From NCBI GenBank assembly GCA_900660155.1, contig CABFPE010000039.1, forward strand, positions 2,062,973 to 2,126,972: a stretch of DNA of 64,000 bases, read 5' to 3'. The DNA is from Hofstenia miamia (Eukaryota > Xenacoelomorpha > Acoela > Hofsteniidae). Shown piece by piece: positions 61,501 to 64,000 of the stretch; position 1 is the first letter of the stretch; every line of letters begins with the position of its first letter. A program made the translations under genes and the position numbers. The notes beneath the pieces are model-generated. The model saw only the letters and a program-made list of their open reading frames with translations. It was not told the DNA's origin and did not search any database.

Positions 61501-61668
61501 TTATGATTGGGTGATCGCATTTTCCTGTTAGGACTGGCGAATCTCCTCAATACCATTACCTTATGAAGAATAAGACCATGTGTATTATCCCCACCAGACG
61601 CACCACTAACACTGTGACGGTGATAACTTCTCATATCCCCGTCAAAAGAAGCGGCCAGATGTCGAAAT
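21037..61668 (-). CDS. SYTL: Synaptotagmin-like protein (Slp/SYTL, bitesize family), C-terminal part with tandem C2 domains
   Basis: Slp proteins are Rab27 effectors that tether secretory vesicles or organise apical membrane through phosphoinositide-binding C2 domains; that role is family knowledge. Seen here: nine exons (61436-61668, 60024-60135, 42872-43037, 32310-32427, 29707-29879, 25749-25916, 21564-21724, 21255-21466, 21037-21188) join in phase into 497 residues ending in TAA. Residues 1-195 are a Ser/Asn/Arg-rich linker, C2A spans about 196-320 and C2B about 335-485. Slp hallmarks include FVYCCRGLAIADKKHG and LQLLPD in C2A, and GEMSCSLLLKPRSRKL, LKSYLLP, FLGGVRFSLGTG and EEVDLWSTMLDNP in C2B. 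Vertebrate Slp4/5 are roughly 670-730 residues, so the N-terminal Rab-binding region lies upstream, beyond what I could find. Most similar in layout to Slp4/Slp5/bitesize; a rabphilin or synaptotagmin assignment fits less well because of the C2B tail. Confidence 0.9.
21255..21466 (-). CDS. SYTL: Slp exon (C2B core)
   Basis: Acceptor AGTTAAATTTAG, donor GGAACAG|GTTTGC; 70 codons with split codons at both ends, spanning residues about 377-448. It reads YLLPLNVSKSGKQKTKPFKV, NHTFVWAGLTTAQLKQA, EVTLWESLLGRNKFLGGVRF and SLGTG. The YLLP...KRKT-like basic strand, NHTFV and NKFLGGVR...GTG are characteristic of Slp C2B domains. The preceding intron is only 97 bases and the following one 66 bases, in contrast to the kilobase introns upstream. 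Confidence 0.95.
21564..21724 (-). CDS. SYTL: Slp exon (inter-C2 linker and first half of C2B)
   Basis: Acceptor ACACTGATTTAG, donor CTCAAAAG|GTAGTG; 53 codons plus two bases. After a short linker (CSSHQPAIKRR) it gives GEMSCSLLLKPRSRKL then TCTIGNLFYI and ends RTLHLK, with a split Ser leading into YLLP. The GE-x-x-x-S-L...P...KL-x-C-x-I spacing is that of the first two C2B strands. The usual S-D-x-F/Y-V-K is RTLHLK here, so a loop-1 calcium ligand is missing. A TATA-like CTATAAA lies inside the exon but looks fortuitous. Confidence 0.85.
21725..25748 (-). other. Slp intron between C2A and C2B (4,024 bases)
   Basis: Donor GAG|GTAATA and acceptor GATTTAG. The only unusual area is a GC-richer patch at about 22070-22400 with open frames on both strands. 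The remainder is AT-rich with no recognised repeat ends. Confidence 0.6.
25749..25916 (-). CDS. SYTL: Slp exon (C-terminal half of C2A)
   Basis: Acceptor CATCTTTTTAG, donor TCTGAG|GTAATA; exactly 56 codons, phase 0 on both sides. It reads YVMPLSHVRGRMLSLGVWHRH, then KVRKNFFLGGIDVDLSSWNL and ends FRLISE. The VWH...RN.FLGG...L..W pattern matches Slp C2A (usually VWHHDRFGRN.FLGEV). The loop-3 acidic residues of calcium-binding C2 domains are replaced by His and Lys, pointing to calcium-independent membrane binding. Confidence 0.93.
26041..26339. repeat. (AT)n microsatellite interrupted by a 144-base assembly gap
   Basis: Long TA-dinucleotide runs with GATATA interruptions flank N at 26170-26313. 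TA repeats resume at 26682-26691 on the other side of the inserted MITE. Apparent open frames through this region are artefacts of the repeat and the N run. Confidence 0.9.
26340..26675. mobile_element. hAT-type MITE, 336 bp, with subterminal GGCTCG repeats
   Basis: The ends CAGACTTGTCAACGAGCCGA (left) and its exact complement at the right form perfect 20-bp inverted repeats. The start CAG and length fit non-autonomous hAT elements. Subterminal GGCTCG/AGCTCG motifs recur at least eight times (near 26371, 26400, 26430 and 26437 and again near 26611, 26623 and 26654-26661), as expected for transposase-binding sites. No coding sequence. It sits within an AT microsatellite, so the expected 8-bp duplication cannot be distinguished from the repeat. 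Confidence 0.78.
27563..27814 (-). other. Unrecognised coding-like patch
   Basis: The minus-strand frame includes VQEAHNDIVKYIKCIHRKFI, PLNLGNPSDKRKLMHFLRLL and PYDNKLSALTRLQDKFCF. Its composition is protein-like and its GC is higher than the intron around it. There is no match I can name, no splice sites that fit the Slp phases and no start in good context. It could be a fragment of a transposon protein or of a processed gene copy. Confidence 0.3.
29707..29879 (-). CDS. SYTL: Slp exon (C2A core)
   Basis: Acceptor AAATATTTTTAG, donor TTTTTCG|GTGAGA; two bases plus 57 codons. It encodes LFVFVYCCRGLAIADKKHG, SSSPYLKLQLLPD, a basic KRK in beta-4 and NQLNPVFNYRFS. These are the canonical C2 strands 2-5. 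The first loop-1 Asp (IAD) is present, but the position usually filled by Asp in S-D-P-Y is Ser (SSSPY), so full calcium coordination is unlikely. The polybasic strand fits phosphoinositide binding, by family analogy. Confidence 0.93.
29880..32309 (-). other. Slp intron within C2A (2,430 bases)
   Basis: Donor TTTAG|GTACGT and acceptor TATTTTTAG. AT-rich. It contains a 108-base direct duplication around a single N (30157-30264 and 30266-30373). Nothing else recognised. Confidence 0.7.
30157..30373. repeat. 108-bp direct duplication across a one-base N
   Basis: Bases 30157-30264 recur at 30266-30373 with one visible mismatch (GTGTTTC versus GTGCTTC), separated only by N at 30265. An unresolved contig overlap is more likely than a real tandem repeat. 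Confidence 0.9.
32310..32427 (-). CDS. SYTL: Slp exon (end of linker and first strand of C2A)
   Basis: Acceptor GTAAATTTTAG, donor GATTTAG|GTACGT; 39 codons plus one base. The protein reads SSVDSLYSVSSLDSVLSD, then PIPVTGQIDVNIYYDMDDL. The GQIDVNIYYD segment matches the first C2A beta strand of the Slp/rabphilin type (G-E/Q-I-x-x-x-I-x-Y). The Ser/Asp-rich stretch immediately before C2A is typical of Slp proteins. The last base joins AA of the next exon to make Glu. Confidence 0.88.
34588..34776. repeat. 94-bp direct duplication across a one-base N
   Basis: Bases 34588-34681 are repeated at 34683-34776 with a few substitutions, joined by N at 34682. It has the same form as the other N-flanking duplications. 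Confidence 0.9.
36442..36547 (+). repeat. Dispersed repeat, copy 2 (partner at 2221-2371)
   Basis: It shares TAACAC-AAATTAAGTTGTTAA, an ATTAC block, TGCATTGTTTC and the T-rich GTTTCG end with the copy at 2.2 kb, in the same order and orientation. Confidence 0.5.
40962..41519. repeat. Direct duplication of LINE sequence around the inserted fragment
   Basis: Bases about 40962-41082 and 41421-41519 are near-identical (CCAATTAAAAGTTTTTG ... GAACGTGATAATCTGG). The second lacks 24 bases, which encode TKSRYLL-type residues. The pair flanks the R2-type fragment, with N at 41083. Confidence 0.8.
41084..41420 (+). mobile_element. Fragment of an R2/NeSL-type LINE (C-terminal zinc knuckle)
   Basis: The plus-strand frame 41087-41428 has AAQEQAIRTNWVKKHIDRR, the CCHC finger CRLCKKEAETVDHLIAGC, then HDKVGRMVHWSLSRQHGLEA and VKILWDFSIQTSKVIEARRP. 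This block precedes the restriction-like endonuclease in R2/R4/NeSL-group LINEs of many invertebrates; the family normally continues with D-I-V-V and the catalytic PD-(D/E)xK region, which is absent here. The segment lies in opposite orientation to the LINE around it, is visibly richer in GC, and starts right after an N at 41083. It may be a true insertion or a mis-join. Confidence 0.75.
42872..43037 (-). CDS. SYTL: Slp exon (Ser-rich linker before C2A)
   Basis: Acceptor ACAATTATTTAG, donor CAATCT|GTAAGC; one base of a split Ser codon plus 55 codons, ending in phase 0. It contains SSTRSLSPNSSQHSLDNSG, PRRHHRSASFNTSESDD and NPWSDQS. The RRHHRSAS stretch looks like a basophilic kinase or 14-3-3-type site by motif only. 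The linker composition continues smoothly into the next exon (SSVDSLYSVSSLDS). It lies between a 17.0-kb upstream intron and a 10.4-kb downstream intron, both full of mobile DNA. Confidence 0.8.
43612..45055 (+). pseudogene. Broken copy of an uncharacterised invertebrate repeat-gene family
   Basis: The plus strand opens with KIDPDEFCYVCVHFV, then YAPYYLCSSFAQNLYNF and KMPFQSP, then ECYFCTVK; this is a cysteine-rich N-terminal module with CxxC pairs. Further on it has SFCHDIDGLF, a broken DW-x-LF, IPFLHVKHW, IRSFEKDTIF, RDDWQLLTENFAKSG and SDENGERLHKDLESIE. I know this order from a roughly 600-700-residue protein of unknown function found in many copies in insects, crustaceans and cnidarians, whose ending has the pattern SDE-GERFH-D---ME. 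The high copy number suggests a transposon-borne gene, but no family name is assigned. The frame is interrupted at several places, so the copy is not functional. Confidence 0.6.
45062..45843 (+). repeat. Near-identical partial second copy of the repeat gene
   Basis: This 782-base stretch repeats 43811-44591 with only a handful of differences (for example GATGGACTG for GATGGGCTG) and ends at a single N (45844). It covers the region from the N-terminal module to the LHVKHW block. Either a very recent tandem duplication or an unresolved haplotype overlap. Confidence 0.9.
46505..46569. repeat. (CA)n/(TA)n microsatellite
   Basis: A CACACACA run passes into TATATA and, after a short break, a 33-base TA run ending at 46569. 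Confidence 0.9.
46861..47046 (+). other. Unrecognised 61-codon open frame
   Basis: The plus-strand frame MQSALLTKPAKQIVDVQILR...KEIRNLNYYKVKNVYEEF ends in CGCTYR and TAA. It is lysine-rich with no recognised motif. Low support; it may be chance in an AT-rich intron. Confidence 0.12.
48325..48716. repeat. 187-bp direct duplication across a 17-base gap
   Basis: Bases 48325-48511 and 48529-48716 are near-identical (one extra T and two substitutions noticed), with N at 48512-48528 between them. An assembly overlap is likely. Confidence 0.9.
51556..51735. mobile_element. Palindromic (foldback) element, 180 bp
   Basis: The left arm begins ACTTCTGTAACACTAACT and the complement of the right arm begins ACTTCTATAACACTAACT. 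The arms match again at CGATTTCACTCA and TTTATTAATTCCGC, so nearly the whole sequence folds on itself around a loop near 51638-51648. No coding content and no evident target duplication. It could be a MITE from a palindromic family or the result of head-to-head duplication. Confidence 0.75.
54194..54216. repeat. (TA)n microsatellite
   Basis: An uninterrupted TA run of about 22 bases. Confidence 0.9.
56678..57460 (+). mobile_element. Truncated mariner-type DNA transposon
   Basis: An ATG at 56721 starts MASKLAIAKSEREMLLHVRL then TETFEMIKATYSEHSRNQC. After a stop the helix-turn-helix part continues in another frame: STSIDDTNVINVSQRL, NRHLLIREMGDDCGIS, then ILTEHLAVHEIAAKFVPEL. Downstream come WIYVYDVETKA (first catalytic Asp region of the DD(34)D type) and a broken HEFVPPLETVNELHYF. 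This order matches mariner transposases with the ETKAQSSQW signature. The last third with the final catalytic Asp is missing. TTAGGTTG at 56678 resembles a mariner end. Two or more frame breaks; dead. Confidence 0.82.
58089..58260 (-). mobile_element. Tc1-like transposase C-terminal scrap
   Basis: The minus-strand frame ends RICIDSMPVVIAKVIKAKG then GHINY and TGA at 58089-58091. Tc1 transposases end in V-x-S-M-P-x-R-x-x-x-V-I-x-x-K-G-G-x-T-x-Y, so the match covers the last 25 or so residues. Sequence upstream (to about 58260) is compatible but broken. No inverted repeats were found. Confidence 0.65.
60024..60135 (-). CDS. SYTL: Slp exon (acidic/basic linker)
   Basis: A strong acceptor (CTCTTTTCAG) and donor TCCTC|GTAATA bound 36 complete codons plus split codons at both ends. 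Residues EKDLRKSSTKSHEDNGVDD are charged and PKPMKPTLEGIS is proline-rich. The split Gly (G|GC) with the previous exon and split Ser (TC|T) with the next both fit. If the donor is not used, the frame reads one Ser and stops at TAA inside the donor, so intron retention would give a protein without C2 domains. An alternative view, that this is the last exon of a separate gene, is less likely because the phases match on both sides. Confidence 0.75.
60136..61435 (-). other. Slp intron in the linker (1,300 bases)
   Basis: Donor CCGG|GTACGC, acceptor CTTTTCAG. No other feature recognised. Confidence 0.65.
61436..61668 (-). CDS. SYTL: Slp exon (linker, first exon recognised in window)
   Basis: Acceptor GCTTACAG, donor CCGG|GTACGC. 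It carries the third base of a split codon, 77 codons and one base of the next (phase 2 in, phase 1 out). The translation runs from FRHLAASFDGDMRSYHRHS to QAPISIP and is rich in Ser, Arg and Asn with no predicted fold, as in the variable linker between the Rab-binding domain and C2A of Slp proteins. RRFASPNRKMRSPNHNRD is basic and could be phosphorylated; that is inference. The internal HK|GTAATG could serve as an earlier donor, but using it would change the phase to the next exon. Confidence 0.72.
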
Positions 61669-62080
61669 CTGTAAGCATATTCTTTAAAATTTAGATCATC
61701 ATGCAAAAGAAACACAAGGAATCAAATGTGGTACAAATTTATAATCGCCTAGAATATATGCGAAAACAGTTATATAAATATTTACAATTGTTCCAAATTA
61801 GGATGTCAATAAATTTGATGTTGATAAAAATTGAATTCATTTAATATCGGAAACAACTCATATCTCTTAACAAATAAATGAAAATGACAAATTGTCTAGA
61901 TTATAAAGCTCAACCTTTTCAGTCCGAATGGCTACCAGTATGTACACTGAATTTAATTAAATTTTTATTTGAACTAGCACCAATTACACTCATTAAAAAT
62001 AAATTGATAGTAATGTATATCGAATCAAGATACTGAAAATGCTTACTGAGTTTCCAATTTACGTGCTCGAGAAATTAGTT

Positions 62081-62241
62081 CAGTGGTTCCCAAACTTTTT
62101 TGTTACATTCCACACTTTGTCCATTTTGGAACGAAAAACAAATAAAACATAGCCGTTTGGGAAAAAATGTAAAATTTTTTTCAAGTTTTTATGAAATTCC
62201 TCCCTGAATCCATAAAATTCCTAACCGGTTGGGAACCACTG
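62081..62241. mobile_element. hAT-type MITE, 161 bp
   Basis: The left end CAGTGGTTCCCAAACTTTTT and the complement of the right end CAGTGGTTCCCAACCGGTT form inverted repeats of about 14 bp. CAGTGGTTCCCAA is a very common hAT terminus in animals. Flanking octamers AATTAGTT and GCATCGTT agree at only about half their positions, so the insertion is old. Confidence 0.78.
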
Positions 62242-62862
62242 GCATCGTTACATGTAACCTTCTCAGTGTTTTCTTACCTTATATTCAAATTAGTACGATA
62301 ACCTATGGTAAACTGATTTTGTCTACGTAGAAATGAGATTTATTGTTTCTACAAATTGCAATATATAGATGTTATTTCCGACAACAATCACGTTTGCGTT
62401 CTAATGGTGCGATGCTACAAGCTTTGATAACATGCGGATGCTATTTCTAGAAGCTCTCCCCAAACCAATAAGTTGATGTAATTTGTAAGAATATATAAAC
62501 GAAATGTGATAAACTAATTGCTATATTTTAACAATATCCGTTTTTAATTACTATTAGTGATTTTAAACAAAAGTTATGTCCTTGGATATTTTTGACTCCG
62601 TAACGCTCGCACAGCAATTAATAACACAAATATAATTTGTTTCCGCGCTGATTTTGATTAGGCACAAGTATTTTAAATTTTCATGTATTCATGTGATGAG
62701 ATGTTTCTCATACTGCACAGCGAAGTAGTTTACTTACAAATTTAAAATGAATAAAGTATTAAGAAACACTTCTTAGCAATCTAAATCAGAAACAAAACGT
62801 TAAAAATAGTCTGACAAATAGTCGTTGTTTGACATCCTGAAGTTCTAAAAATAAAGTTGGAA

Positions 62863-62976
62863 AATACTTAGATGCCGGAAGCTAAGGATCTGACAACTAT
62901 CAATTAGAAACAATGACTGAATACTTAGATGCCGGAAGCTAAGGATCTGACAACTATCAATTAGAAACAATGACTG
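62863..62976. repeat. Perfect tandem duplication, 2 x 57 bp
   Basis: The unit AATACTTAGATGCCGGAAGC...CAATGACTG occurs twice head to tail without a visible mismatch and with no N nearby, so the duplication is recent or an assembly slip. Confidence 0.9.
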
Positions 62977-64000
62977 ATTTTAAAAAACTTTTGTCTAAGA
63001 CAACATTACAAAAATTTCATTGTTATAATGGGGACGCTTAAAACTGAAAAAGTCAGTGTTTTTGCATTCAAAAACAGTGGGAAATTTACTTTACATTTCA
63101 GAAATGAAAATTTTACCAAAATTTAGCATAATAGTACAGCTTGAAAATTTAAAAGTATTTAATAAGGTTAAAATTTCATTGTATGTCAAATTAAATCAAA
63201 ACAAAATTTTGCACCAATAATGAGGTCTTTTGACATTTCTTCCTCCAACTAGCTTTGTAAACTTGCTCTATGAATGTAGCTTCCCTAACAATTATTAAAT
63301 AAGTATTAAAATGACTCGTTTCTCATAAACGGTTTATTTTTTCAATTTCAAACCTTAAATATTCCGTTTCACCTCTTGTACGTGCAAAGTTATCCTTCCA
63401 AAATAAATTTCTTTGTTCAGTTTAGTATTGATATATTTAATCAAAACTGTTTACTTTTTGGTTAAAGTATTCTGCTTTTAGATCACAAAAATAATTACCC
63501 TAATGAGATATCAGCAATAGACTGTAACTGATTCATCAAGGATAACAAATACACATAACAAAAATATCGCTTTGACGCTCACGAACATTTCATTAAACGA
63601 ACTGCATATATATCTGCGGTTATATGTATATATATATTTGCATATGTAAATATAACTATCTACGTACTATGAAAAATCCATCTCAGTTACACATAGTATG
63701 CACTGCAAATGTATTCCGCTGAGCCAATGGAATATCTTACTCAGGAATCTATAATTTCACAAAAATATGAGGATCCTTTTCCTATTCTGTAGAACTAGAA
63801 ATATACAAAAAAATTTCGTGCAACAATTTCTTTAAACAAATTTGAAGAAAAATTAAGAATTTTAGAAAAAAGTATTGATTAAAAAAATATTGTTCTCATA
63901 CATATACGAAGCCTTTCCTTAAAGAAAATTGAATCACATGTTAAATATAGCAGAGTACATTGCTGATTTCAAATAAAATCAAGGTAAAACTTAAAAATAA

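Larger units (their letters stand above)
61669..64000. other. Upstream Slp intron or beyond; no exon recognised
   Basis: The exon at 61668 starts in phase 2, so coding sequence must continue upstream. I found no exon ending in that phase with a convincing donor. The stretch holds one hAT-type MITE and a 57-bp tandem duplication; the remainder is AT-rich. Confidence 0.5.

Overview
The window is AT-rich, spliced animal DNA with long introns and many decayed LINE, mariner/Tc1, hAT, PIF/Harbinger-like and palindromic repeats. That suggests an invertebrate metazoan; the sequence alone does not place it more precisely. No bacterial-style gene layout, CRISPR array, rRNA or convincing tRNA was seen.

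The one host gene I can support runs on the minus strand from beyond about 61.7 kb down to 21.0 kb. It encodes the C-terminal 497 residues of a synaptotagmin-like protein (Slp/SYTL, the family of Drosophila bitesize). I could join nine exons by hand: 61436-61668, 60024-60135, 42872-43037, 32310-32427, 29707-29879, 25749-25916, 21564-21724, 21255-21466 and 21037-21188. All eight introns are GT-AG and the reading phase is kept at every junction. The chain is a low-complexity Ser/Asn/Arg-rich linker, then C2A (about residues 196-320), then C2B (about 335-485), then a stop. The N-terminal Rab-binding part must lie beyond the right edge or in exons I did not find. The largest introns (10.4 kb and 17.0 kb) hold most of the mobile DNA.

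Layout: 0-0.73 kb, start of a zinc-finger plus reverse-transcriptase-associated retroelement, cut by the left edge; 2-5 kb, two LINE remnants; 6 kb, a short inverted-repeat element; 9.5-10.1 kb, a LINE endonuclease scrap and a 101-bp inverted-repeat element; 11.1-15.95 kb, a composite of a Ty3/Gypsy-like fossil, a minus-strand LINE split by about 1.2 kb of other DNA (including a PIF/Harbinger-like MITE), and a plus-strand CR1-like LINE; 16.75-17.85 kb, a 5'-truncated LINE with a 315-residue open frame; 19.55-20.3 kb, another LINE scrap; 21.0-61.7 kb, the Slp gene and its introns. Inside the introns are a 336-bp hAT-type MITE in an AT microsatellite (26.3 kb), a Tc/pogo-type inverted-repeat element holding a LINE (40.4-42.6 kb) that is itself interrupted by a piece of an R2/NeSL-type LINE, a broken and partly duplicated member of an uncharacterised invertebrate repeat-gene family (43.6-45.8 kb), a palindromic element (51.6 kb), a mariner relic (56.7 kb) and a Tc1 tail (58.1 kb).

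Several runs of N are flanked by near-identical direct repeats, so the local assembly contains unresolved overlaps. The duplications at those places should not be taken as biology without read support.
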